Positions 1 through 11,600 of a stretch of DNA of 64,000 bases are shown piece after piece. The translations under genes and the position numbers were made by a program. Source of the stretch: Acheta domesticus (taxonomy: Eukaryota > Arthropoda > Insecta > Orthoptera > Gryllidae); NCBI GenBank assembly GCA_031308135.1, contig JAHLJT010009355.1, positions 4,401,217 through 4,465,216 on the forward strand, written 5' to 3'. Below the pieces are notes generated by a model, which searched no databases, was not told where the DNA came from, and saw only the letters and a list, made by a program, of their open reading frames with translations. Numbering within the stretch: position 1 is the stretch's first letter; the number at the start of each line of letters is the position of its first letter.

Positions 1-994
1 TTTATAAAAATTTCCTATACAAATTTGAAAAACAATGCAAACTTTTTAAAAATCATTTGGAAAGCACAGATTGATGTACACTTGCACCATACAACTGTCT
101 CATTAGGAGGAAAACCTTCACAAATTGTTATCCAGGAATGTAGTTTAGCAGACTAGACGCAATAGAAGCCATCGTACAAACTGGCGAAATCTACGACCAG
201 CAAACAATCACTCCAGCGCGGAATATTCTGATCGAAGTGTTCCACGACGGCGATCGTCAGAGTTTCTTGAAAATTAAGGTTAAAGGTCGCCAAACGCAGC
301 GTCAATGATACTCTTCACACCTAAAGTTGGGAATGATTTGTCGCTGACGCGCACTTCCCGCCACTAAGGGAACTGTAGTGGGTACATCGGACTGTGGTAA
401 TATCCGACCGTGTCTTCACGTATCTTCGAGTAGAGTAAGCAGTAGCATGCATAAATAACGTAGGAAAAAGTGCTGAACTTTTTCAAAGTACTTCTTTTCA
501 TAAAAATATGGAAGAAAATTGATAAAATAAAAAAAATGTTGAAAAAATAGCGAAATATGTAAAACATGTAATATAGTACCAAGTACGTAAAAATATGTGA
601 CGACAAAATTGGACATTGTGTTAGGACGGCGACAAATCGTCAAGAATAAAATGTTGAGAACGGTAAGTAGAAAGACAAAAAATATGTCATTACATAAAAA
701 TCTGGTCTCTATACATTACAAAGGTGGGGTCAGATAGACCCCAGGCTTATAAATTACAGTTATGGGTTTATTTTTCAGAATCCTATTCTGGAATTTTGTC
801 ATTAATGGTTTTCACAATAGGAAATCATCCTTTAATTACATTTTTTGCCGTTTAGATATACTTTTTTTCAGAAATTTAAAGTGTCCCCAATGAAGCAAGC
901 ACCATCATCAATTTGATGTTGATTCAGGAGTGAATTAATTAACAAATGTAACAGAAACTTATTGTATTAGCATAAAACATACAAAACATTTATT
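1..994. other. AT-rich 5' flank of PPO copy A, no gene
   Basis: This flank is nearly the same sequence as 47191-48180, so the duplicated block already extends past the left edge of the window. I see no credible coding region. A 19-bp near-palindrome of the form TGGGG...CCCCA lies at 725-743. A similar one lies at 2323-2341, so the pair brackets the piggyBac-like remnant between them. Confidence 0.6.
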
Positions 995-1498
995 TCATAC
1001 ATGCAAATTAAAGTAAGTTTTCAAATTGTTGGAAAGCATTTGTTGGGCTACTGTCATCATGCCACGAGCCGTTTCACTCGACGAATGCAAGATATTGTGT
1101 CCGCGCGTCTGACGAGGAGGAGGAGGAGGGTCGAAGGGCCACGAGCGACCACTCCTTTCTATTAGTTCTGACGCTATGCGATTCCTTTCATCAGAATCAG
1201 TTTTCTCTTCCTCTGTTTCCTCACTAGAACTCCAGACGATTCGGAAGAACTTGGCGCTATCACGAGGTTCGTAGAGATTGTCAGCGTCACTGTCTGATAC
1301 TTCACTTTCATTTGCAGTAGAGGCATATTCATGAAGACATCTTCTGTTCCCAGTTCGCCAAGCTGTTTCTACGCCAATGTTGACACTGTGATAGAGTAAC
1401 GCAAGTCCAACCAAACAATGCGATGTGAAAGTATCAAAGTCAAACGCAATTAAGCCTAAGTGTACATATTCAAACAATACTGGACGCATACTAAACAA
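995..1498 (-). pseudogene. piggyBac-like transposase N-terminal remnant
   Basis: A 167-codon minus-strand reading frame starts at 1498. It has an acidic Ser/Asp/Glu-rich stretch and then a segment containing GRSWPFDPPPPPRQTRGHNI. Family knowledge: an aromatic/proline patch followed by R-x-R-x-HNI is typical of the region just before the catalytic domain of piggyBac-like transposases. The catalytic domain itself is absent, and the copy at 48199-48668 is broken by indels, so this is a remnant and not a host gene. The TGGGG...CCCCA near-palindromes at 725-743 and 2323-2341 may be its ends (inference). The remainder of the frame, at the N-terminus, is unrecognised. Confidence 0.5.
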
Positions 1499-1804
1499 AA
1501 ATCATGATATACAAATCGTTTTGAAGTGTTACCACATTCCCCCAAACAAAAGGGACGAAATACGAACTACAAAAATAATTACATATCCGTAATGCAATAC
1601 ATAGACGGATAAGATAAGTGTGTCCCCACGATTGTAACCGCCTTCTTTTTTGTAAAAAGGCTTCAAACCAGCATTTAAAAATAGTGAAAGTGTACAAATA
1701 TTATTTTTTATAATAAATAAGAGATGCCGAATTTATAATAAATAAGATTTATAATAATAAATAAAAGATGTCACAAAGGCTCAGACCTCGGAGAAAAAAC
1801 TGTA

Positions 1805-2296
1805 GAATCTTCTTTGTAGAGAGTAATATAGTCAAAGACTGCCTTTTTAATGATTATAATTCCTATGTAGGTCCAGTAATTTTTAGGCAGACACAATATT
1901 AATATATTTATATTAAACAATCTTTCCCTTTCTTTTTTTTATTTGTTAATCTTGTACACCACTTTTTGGACCTCGTGGTTTTGAATATTCTTTGTAGAGA
2001 GTAATATTAATTATATTGATCAAAGACTGACTTTTTAATGATTATAATTCCTATGTAGGTCCAGTAATTTTTAGGCAGACACAATATTAATATATTTTTA
2101 TTAAACAATATTTCCCTTTCTTTTTTTTATTTGTTAATCTTGTATACCACTTTTTGGACCTCGTGGTTTTGAATCTTCTTTGTAGAGAGTAATATTAATT
2201 ATATTAATTGTTTAATAAAGATTGTTTAATAAAAATATATTAATATTGTGTCTGCCTAAAAATTACTGGACCTACATAGGAATTATTAAAAAACTG
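1805..2296. repeat. Local direct plus inverted duplication, copy A only
   Basis: An AT-rich segment beginning GAAT(C/A)TTCTTTGTAGAG occurs at 1805-1982 and again at 1983-2170 (178 and 188 bp), with the start of a third copy at 2171. Part of the unit then recurs in reverse complement at about 2213-2296. The corresponding part of the second block (about 48836-49170) is different sequence, so this arose, or was replaced, after the duplication. It has no coding content. Confidence 0.75.
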
Positions 2297-2344
2297 TAGA
2301 AGACACAACCAGAAATACATGCTGGGGTCAGATTGACCCCACGG

Positions 2345-3435
2345 TTGCATTCGAGGGTTTGTCCAGTAACGAACCGTTCACTGGAAAAAATGGGAACTTT
2401 CCGTGTGAAACCACGTTTCCAGTGCATTTTCTAGACAATCAGAGAATAACTGTTGATGTTGAAAACTTCACAATTAATGAAACTTTATCAAACTCACAAA
2501 ATTCATAAAATTTCATGAAATTTATATTTAAACAAACTTTCCGTTTTACTTGCAGATGTCTCATACTGTAAAGAAAGTTCTATAATGAAATAAATCTTGT
2601 CATAGTTTTGAATACGCAGACCGTCTATTGTTTATGTAAACAATTCCATCAAATTCTTACCGACGGTGAGAAGAAACTTTTATTTAACCTTAAATGATAT
2701 GCGTTGTCTTCACGAATTCCCATCTCATATATAGAGACATATTTCTCGATCATAAGAAACAAAAATCATCTTAATTTCGTGAAAGTCAGTTATCATTACT
2801 TACATACAAATGATAATAGTCGAATATCAGAGTTCGAAAGAAATTAAAGAGAAAAGGAATATTAAAGAGCTGTAACAAGAATTTGAACTAGATTCTTATT
2901 ATTTTTTAGATATCTTACTACTTTAAAACAACTGGCAGAATATATCATCACAGGAGAAACCATCACGACGATTATGTATATTCAAGTTAAGATAACACAA
3001 TTGTATTAATTACCTCAAAGAATACAATCATTTATTTTTGTTCTTACGGAGAACGTTTTGTTCTGGAAAATTAAATTATTTCACCATTGAGATTTTTATC
3101 TCACTGTTAAGGAATAATTACACAATTTGTATCAATTTGGTATTTAGTTTAAATGTTCTTCACATCCTCTTAAAAGAATGACAATTTCATGCCTTTTTGT
3201 CAGTGAAATTCAATATCTAGATCGTTTATTCAAACGTTTTTGTTTACTGGAAAGTTGCGGATAGAAAATTTTACAGAATGCAAGAGGAAATCAATTTTAT
3301 TCATTTGAAGAAATGAGCGCCTTTTGTTTTTCGTGTCTCCTTGATGAGTGCTGAAGCTTTTCACACGCGAATATATATTTTTTCTTCCTTGAATCATGGA
3401 CACGTAATTCATTACTTATATTTATTTAAAACAAC
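2345..3435. other. AT-rich upstream flank, nothing recognised
   Basis: This stretch is shared almost base for base with 49170-50300. I see no open reading frame of substance, no repeat family and no clear distal promoter element. The conservation reflects the recent duplication rather than demonstrated function. Confidence 0.5.
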
Positions 3436-3443
3436 ACATATTG

Positions 3444-3450
3444 TATATAT
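3444..3450 (+). promoter_or_regulatory. Possible TATA box of PPO copy A
   Basis: TATATAT lies 44 bases upstream of the chosen ATG at 3494, which would place transcription start near 3474. The same arrangement precedes copy B (about 50307). It is weak evidence in such AT-rich sequence. The alternative is that the CAG ending just before the coding start is a splice acceptor and the true promoter lies further upstream. Confidence 0.25.
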
Positions 3451-3493
3451 TAACACTTGATTTGGTTCCCGATGGCAGCAGCAGCGGCAGTCG

Positions 3494-3604
3494 ATGAGCG
3501 CGCTGGACAGCCTGCAGCTGCTGCTGGACCGGCCGGGCGAGCCCATCTTCTACCCGAAGGGCGACGACGGGCAGGTGCACTTCGACCTCCCCGACGACTA
3601 CGTG
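3494..3604 (+). CDS. PPO: PPO-A exon 1 (N-terminus)
   Basis: The exon has 37 codons, from [20 protein letters not shown] to ...LPDDYV, ending in phase 0 at GTG|GTGAGC. The LLLDRP...EP.F.PKG pattern is the classic PPO amino-terminus. An ATG at 3472 is in another frame. The chosen ATG is the only one in frame before the conserved block. Confidence 0.88.
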
Positions 3605-6600
3605 GTGAGCGCTCCTCATTTCCGCTCCGTTACTGCATTGTAACACTTTGTATGCGATGAGCCTGTACCGGGAGAGGTGGCTCTCTGCAGTGCCTCTGAC
3701 CGGGAGGTCCTAGGTTCCACTCCCGACAGCGGCAGGATTTTTCGACACTAGATTGTCAACGAGGTCGAATTCAGTCGCTGTCTGGAGGAGAATTCTAGCG
3801 GCTGGCTGCTCTGACCGGTAGTTTCCCGTGGTTTCTCCCATAAACACCAGGCGAATGCCGGAGCAGTACCCTAACTGGGCAGGGACCGCGCGCGATCTTT
3901 CCTTCCTCGTCCTTGTCCTATCCTCACTCCTTACACACGCTAACATGCACTACATGCCGGGAGATCGACCGGGAGCTGAGAGCTTGTAACGGCTGGTAAC
4001 ACACTTACGGGACTAATGACCTTAGCATGTGACGCGCCCCGAATCACTAACAAGTAATCAGCAGAAAGTCGTAGGCTTCCGCGGCCGGAGTCATGTGAAT
4101 GATCTTGGCTGTCCGGGTTACGCCGCATTGAAGGTTATGTTGACGACGTTTCGACCATCTTGTCGTGGTCTTCCTCAGGGCTGGTCTGCTGGTGGTCGCA
4201 GAGCAGCCCTGAGGAAGACCACGACAAGACGGTGGAGGCGGCGTCACCCTTCCAGCCAAGAGCAATGAGGAGGTGTGCGTGAATGGTGTGTGCGTTGCAG
4301 CCGGAGCGCTACCAGAGCAAGGCGTCGGAGATCTCTGACCGCTTCGCCGAGCGGGAGCCGGCGCTCGGGGTGCCGGCCAGCGCCTTCGCCGGGGCCGCCA
4401 ACGCCAGCGGCGGGGGCGGGGGCGCAGAGGGCGCGGGCGCGGCGCTCACCACGGTGCAGGTGCGGCGCGTGGCGCTGCCCGACCTGTCGCTGCCGCTGCA
4501 GCTGGGCCGCCGCGAGCAGTTCTCCATGTTCATCCCCCTGCACCGCCGCATGGCGCAGCGCCTCGTGCGCGTCTTCCTCGGTGAGTGGCTCGCGCTCCGC
4601 AAGGGGCGTCGTGGCCACGAGCGCCGCTCGAGAGTGGGGGACTCAAGGGGCCAGTTTCACCAACCAGGATCATATTCGTAGTTGATCCGAGTTTCGTGAT
4701 CCTGATCCGCAGAATCAATGCCGACTTGATCCCTGTGCGTTTCACCAACATTTTGAGTCCGTGAAGTTGATCTGGATCACATGATCCCCGAGCAGACGTG
4801 AAAATGCGCGGTTGGCAACAATTTTGCGATGCATTGTGGGTAATCGCGCGATCAGCTGTAGGAACCGATTTGTTTTGATTTCATTTCTTTTCGTAGTTGT
4901 GTGGTGTTCGGTTGCGTGTGACAGTTTTCTTGTTCGATAATGAATTCAACAGAGGTTGAAAAGAATGCGAAGTGAGCGGTAAATTCTTTTCTGGGGGGAA
5001 AAGAATTTCTTGTAACTATAATGTACAAATACAAAGAAATGTTTAATGATCGTTCCGAGAATTCAAAACAATCGCTTAGTTCGCGAATTATTCGTGATTT
5101 CTATACGTATGTCTACCCACAATAAGTATTCAATTTTCGAAAACAATCTCCATTCTTACGAAGAAAATTAACCTAACACGAATAAAAAATTCAAAGTACC
5201 ACTGCACTAAAAAAGTATTCAATAAAATTATCACACTCTAATTGCATTTCATATATCACAAAAATCAGCTAGAATTAGGAAAAATGTCGCTTTCAATAGA
5301 CTAAAACTAACCAAAGGCTATTTTAGTAATGTCATTTATAATCCATACTAATTTCAAGCAAAAATATATTTAAATTTTAATCCCAATACCGAGTATTCTA
5401 ACCTACAATTGTGATAACTCTACTTTTATTCACACATTTAAAAAAACACATTTTCCGAACAAACAATTACGCACAACCCTACTAGTTAGTGGAATAATTA
5501 TAAATTGAATATAAGTCCAACTAATGGCATTTATTTTAAAAAAAACACGAGAAACTGAAATAGTGGGACGAGAATTTGGTGCGGCCAAGCTGAGAAATAA
5601 CTCCTGATCCGGTCGTGATCCGCCGGTCGGCGACGGATCAATTTGCGAGTCAAATTTGATCCGAGAGAGAGACGTTGATTCGTTTCAAGTGCGTGGTGAA
5701 ACGTACAACGGGATCAACTGGAGTTGACTCGGATCAACTCAGGATCATCTTCTTGACTCCGGTTGGTGAAACCGGCCCAAGGTGGAGGCAGGGAGTAGGC
5801 CCCTGGCGCGTCCACCTCAAGGCAGGAGTGGGTGAAGGAGACCTTTCGGGGAATTCTGGAATCCACATATAGAAGTCCGGCGGGAAACTACCTACCGTCA
5901 GGTTGCCTTGGTGACGATCTGACCCAGGTCGGTAGCCTAAACGTGAAGGCAGTGGGGAGACGGGTTGGGGGCCCCGAGCCGCCCGGACCTCTATTCGGTT
6001 GGTCGCCGGTGGGCTCTTGGCTTTGTCGAGTCAGTGGCTCAATACTCTGGGCATAGAGGAGGGACGCGGTTGTCCCGGCGCATGTGAGTGGCGCATTATT
6101 GTGACTCCGGTACTATCCTGAACAGCAAGTACCTCTGAGCTGGCAGGGCGGCCTTAGACCCAGTCATTATATGGAAGGTTGACGTGAGGGCTAACTGCGT
6201 TCCGGCGGAATCCGGATTTTAGAGTGAGGGTGTCTTTGTACGCCCAAGGAGGGTGCGGATAGACGCTAGCGTCTAGCAGCCCACCCCAAGGCTAATAAAA
6301 TAAATAATAAAGTACAAGTGCTGCGGTGCCGTTCTGGCAAGGTAAGCTCACACATTGCACGCAACTCCCGAGGCGGGCGTCTCCCCCACGCGCCTATCAA
6401 ACACCTTCAAGGCGAATGAAATAGCAGGGGCAATCGCACGCGCACGTTACGTGTAGTCTCCACGCTTGCTGTGGGAGCTCCTTGGCGCGGACCGAATACT
6501 TGTCAGATACTATGTCTTCTTTCCCTGAGACACCCACTTTACCGCAGGCGGTGCTTCGCACAATTCAAAAATGTTCTGAATTCGCCCCGCTTCGGTCTCC

Positions 6601-8573
6601 CTCTTTTCTTTTCGTTGTTACTTCAGTGTAACGAGAAAGAGAGGGAGAGAAGTTGTAAATTAGCACTTAAGCTAAAGCTAGCACGTTGAGAGAGGTAACA
6701 TCACCATATCAAAAATCGTTCTGTTTAGTTTCTCTCCATACTACGATTTTACGGGATAAACTAGTGAAGCAGCACGTACTCTCTCACATTAATTGTGAGT
6801 ATCCGCAGTATTACACTACCTCATCAACCTGCAAAAGTGTTTCTAACCAGCAGAAAACGTTTTCTCCACACAGAAAATCGAACTCAGGTCCATCGAGTTA
6901 ACTCGTCCCAATCGTTAGTCTCTCCCATTGCTTCCAAAACGCAATTTTCGAAAATTCACAGAATTCAACGAAAAATTACACTTGCGCCGTTTTTAAAAGT
7001 TCTTTGCTCTATCCTTAGAAAACAAAGAAAAGTTTTAGGGGCTGTATGGGATATTTTTATGAATTACACTATCTTCATGCAGAAAATAACGCAAATGACA
7101 CTCGCTTTTTCACAAAAAATCATAACAAGCCTTTTTTTATAACAGATATATAAGGCAAAATATCTCTCAATATTGTAATTTTGCAATATAATTTTTGCAA
7201 CTTTATTACAGTGCAGAGTTGGTAGGCATTTGGGTCAATTACAGTTTTTTACCGACCTTTGACACGCCAGAGAGAAAATTTAAAGAAAAATTTGCAGAAT
7301 TTTTTAGATTCTTTTTTCTGTAAATTAAAGTAACTTCACGTAGAAATTACGCGATAAATACTGGTTTAAAATTGTCATTTATTGAAATCAGTAAGCCTTA
7401 ACAATAACACAGCTTATTTGAACCTTCGTCACAAATTTCCATTATCCAATAGTACCAGGCAACAAATTACACCAACATATTTTGCCAAGAAAGCACAACC
7501 ATGCTCTGAAATAATCACATCAGAAAATTTACATTGCGTAGCTCGAAACCGAAACAACAATAGGGCACAGCTCCGTGACATCTCTTCTGTTGACGAACTG
7601 CGAAAGGAAATGCGCACACGATGTGTCCGTTCACGACGACTCGGCGTTGCACACTTTGGCCAGAGGTGCCGACGAGTTCCTCTTATCCGAACTTTCATTT
7701 AAACATAGCTTCACTTGAAGGTCACGAGCCGGAAGGAGAGGGGAACACTGTCATCCAATCGGTAGCCTTGTTAGAACTTTATTGTTTGGTATTGGAGCCG
7801 TCGATTGCATCACAATGTCGTCCTGTACTTCCAGTTCGTGACTCGAAGTGCAGCTATGTTAGCCATCTAAAGCTAGCAGCGCACAAAAGCCAATCTCAAC
7901 CAAACAACCTCCAAATTTTTGGCTAATTTAATGCTCTATTCCAGAATTTTAGGTTCCTTTGGATTTCCCCAAAACGTGGGCGCTGCTAGCTTTAGACTAA
8001 ATTTTGAATTTTGTTGAAAATATGAGTATTCGTGACAAACATAGTAGCCCCTCCCAATGGACCGCGCTCCGTCATCGTAATGGAGCAGGGTGCTTCGTAA
8101 GTTGGAATTTGTGTGTTATTTCTTCCGCCCGCAGAGATGCCGACGGTGGAGGACTTCCTGTCGGCGAGCGCCTTCTGCCGCGAGCGGATGAACCCGTACC
8201 TGTTCGCGTACGCGCTGAGCGTGGCCATGCTGCACCGCAACGACACGCAGGGCGCGCCGCTGCCGCAGTTCGCCGGTCGCTTCCCGGAGAAGTACTTCGA
8301 CGGCGGCGTCTTCCCCGAGGTGCGCCGCGAGGCCAACCTCGTCAGCACCGAGCGCCGGGTACGAGTCACGCCCGGGCGCTTCCGGGCGCGCAGCGCTTCA
8401 CTCCCGTTACAGCAGTGAATGTTTAACCGCTGCTGGATGGTGAGATCGGGAGTCAACCTACACGTAGACCTCGGAATGTTTCCCCTTTCACGTGTCTCCC
8501 TCCAGCGGGGCACCGTCCCTGCGAGGACTAGCTCCCGAATGGTATTCCGGCATGTGTGGTAGTGTAGTGCATG

Positions 8574-8644
<71 letters not shown>

Positions 8645-11600
8645 GGGGTGAGAATAGGACGAAGAAGAGGAAGGAAAGATCACGTGCTGTCAGTGACCCG
8701 ATTGTTAGGGTTCTGCTTCAGCATTCGCCTGATATTGATTGGAGCAACTTCTGAAAACTACCAATCGTAGAAGCGAGCTAGTACAATTCTCCTCCAGAGG
8801 TCGAACACGACCTACTTGTTCAGGAATATGCACTACCGTCGTGGCTTCAGAGCGGGGTCGCATTGAACCACTGTCAGGAGAATAATTCGAGGATCCGGCT
8901 GCTGTGGTCGGTACTTCCGTGGTTTCTCCGATCAACGCCAGGCGAATGCCTAAGCAGCACCCGAACAAACGGGCCACGGACCGCGCGCGATCATTCCTTC
9001 TCCTTCCTTGTCCTCTCCTTACCCCTTAATTACACACACGCGTACATGCAGTACACTGCCACACATGCCGGGAGACCAGTCAGTGGCTTAAAGCTTGTCC
9101 AGACTGGGGCGGTGCCCGCTGGGGAGGTGCCGGGGGAGGAGACGAGGCGCCGTCGGGGCGGGGGCCACGCACGACTCTCGCGGCACCAAAGCCCCACGGC
9201 ATGCATAAACATTTATCGTTTAATGATCCATAAAACAGACATGGTCATTTTGTCACAATTTATTGATTGTTACACATACCTTACCGTTTCGACCCTGTTT
9301 CAGGTCTTTTTCAAAATCTAAAAATGAAAATTCAAATCAGATAATCGTGAATTAACAGTACAATTATATCCCATACCGTATCTAATAAGTGATTAAATTA
9401 AAAAGAATGAACATTTATAAAATGCAAAATTGCGACATACCTAATGTCCAGAATTTGTTGACATCAAAATAAAATGGTAGCATGTAGCTTTTTTTTAAAT
9501 TGAGTTTACATTTGTAGGTACTGTACAGATCATTGAATAAAATAAGCCAAAATACATCAGAGTTTACATATTCAAAAAGAAAGAGTAATTTTATACCATA
9601 GTGACAATTGCAAACGGAAGCTGTAAGGTGCATTTATTTGCAATTTTAGATAAAAATTCCTGATTCGTTTTTGAAATTCGTACGTCAATAAATCCAATGA
9701 CTACTCCAGTACAGTCGTCCTAATGATACAAGTAAGTTACATGTCTGCATGGCACTCTCAATCAATATTTATGCATCACAAATCCCATAACTTGACAATT
9801 CCTGACTTGCGGTGTTTTAACCCTTTGTACTCGGAAGCATTATGCGCGTCTTGCAGCTCGTACGGCATGTCAGAGATGCCACGACAATAATGTAGTAGCT
9901 AGCTTGTATCAGTACACAATGAGACACGTCCTACAACTCATAGGTAGTCGTAAGCAGTCTTAGTTGCCACCTCAAAACCCCTCGTAGATCATACCACAGA
10001 TGCCCACGTATTTTCCTGGTACGTAAAATAAAATTTTCATTGTTGAATCGATCCGGGCCACTATTCTATTTCTAAACAATGTTGACGCAATAATGTGAGA
10101 ACGAGCTGGAACGGGGGAATGTCGAGAATCGGCTTCGAGCTGTGCCGCCTCTTTCCATTGTCATCCTAGACATGCCTTACGAGCTGTAGGACCTCGCAGT
10201 GCTCCGACCGCAGAGTGCATTCTTGGATGGCATGTCGCACACGCCCTGCGAGTGCAAAGGGTTAAAGGGAACCGCTTCAAACTCTGATGGCTCGCGGGGG
10301 CAGGAGCCGCTGGAGATCCCGCTGGACTGGACGGGCACGGACCTGGACCCCGAGCACCGCGTGGCCTACTTCCGCGAGGACATCGGCGTCAACCTGTGCC
10401 ACTGGCACTGGCACCTCGTCTACCCGTTCAGCAGCGACATGGGCGTGGTGGGCAAGGACCGCCGCGGGGAGCTCTTCTACTACTTCCACCAGCAGATCAT
10501 CGCCAGGTATTCTTTCTTTTTTCCTCTCCCACTCGGGGCCGTCCATAGCAGATCACGCCAGGTGAACGCGCACACGCAACGCCCGCTCTTCAGCACTTTA
10601 GAGAGTGTTTCTGCTCCCATTGTACAATGCTGTCATTTGATGGCTGCAAGCCGTTGCGTAATGTTACTCATTACGTTACAGTTTTCATTATGATACATGT
10701 TCATGACCAATCACGGAGAGCCTGTATACCAAGTACTGACACTTAATAATAATTGACATTTGTTCTAGGAAATGTTTCATTCGTGTACATTAAATTACAT
10801 TTAATATTATACCTAGGTCATTCAATAATTAAAGAGATATGGAGAAAAAACAATTAAATTGATATGGAGAAAAAACAATGGGTAAGACAAGTTTGGAAAT
10901 TTTAGGACTTTAAGTTGGCATCACCGGGATGAGCCCTGACCACCAGGAGGATCAGCATGTTGTGTTCATAAACTCGAAATCAAGCTGAACGATGGCGAGT
11001 CCAGTTGAAAATTCTACATTGTTGAACATCGTTCTGCGATTTATTTTGAATTTGCTGAAGGTGAAAATCCAGCCAATATATACTCTATTATGACTCATGT
11101 GTATGGTGAAAGTTTTATAAATAGGTAGAACAGTTGAAACGCGGTCGAAACTTTCTGGCTGCATCAGCACGAAAACTCATGTTGACTGTGTTTGGGGACG
11201 CTGTAGGTGCGTTTTCTGTGATTATCACGAAGAACAGCGTATAATGAACAGCCAATACTGCTTAGATACGCTAATGAACGAGGCGAAGCCAGTTCGTGAG
11301 AGATAAACGCAGTTCTCCTTTGCAGGCGGACTGGTGGCCAGAGCCACGTACGGCAGCATGCGAGGGTAAGTTTAGGGTGTGTCCGCTAGGTGGCCTCGGG
11401 TGAATCTTGCATGTTGACTGCCACGTAACGATTCATTGTAAAAGTTTAAGTTATAAAAGTCGTAGAAAAGAACCGTATGAAACTCGATGTAATGGGAATT
11501 AACACATACTCGATCGTTCGTCGCTCGTATCGTAATATCACACTCGTGTATTACATCCATCGTTTCATAATGTAGTGGCCCGAACGAGCCGTTTTGTGTG

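Noticed and set aside
995..1498. Host protein-coding gene on the minus strand
   Set aside because: It resembles the N-terminal part of a piggyBac transposase and is broken in the duplicate at 48199-48668.
3472..3660. Alternative ATG at 3472 opening a 60-plus codon frame
   Set aside because: It is out of frame with the conserved LLLDRP...PKG block; the ATG at 3494 is in frame.
7382..7702. 106-codon frame in intron 2
   Set aside because: The copy B counterpart is interrupted by several changes, and the stretch lies within a dispersed repeat.
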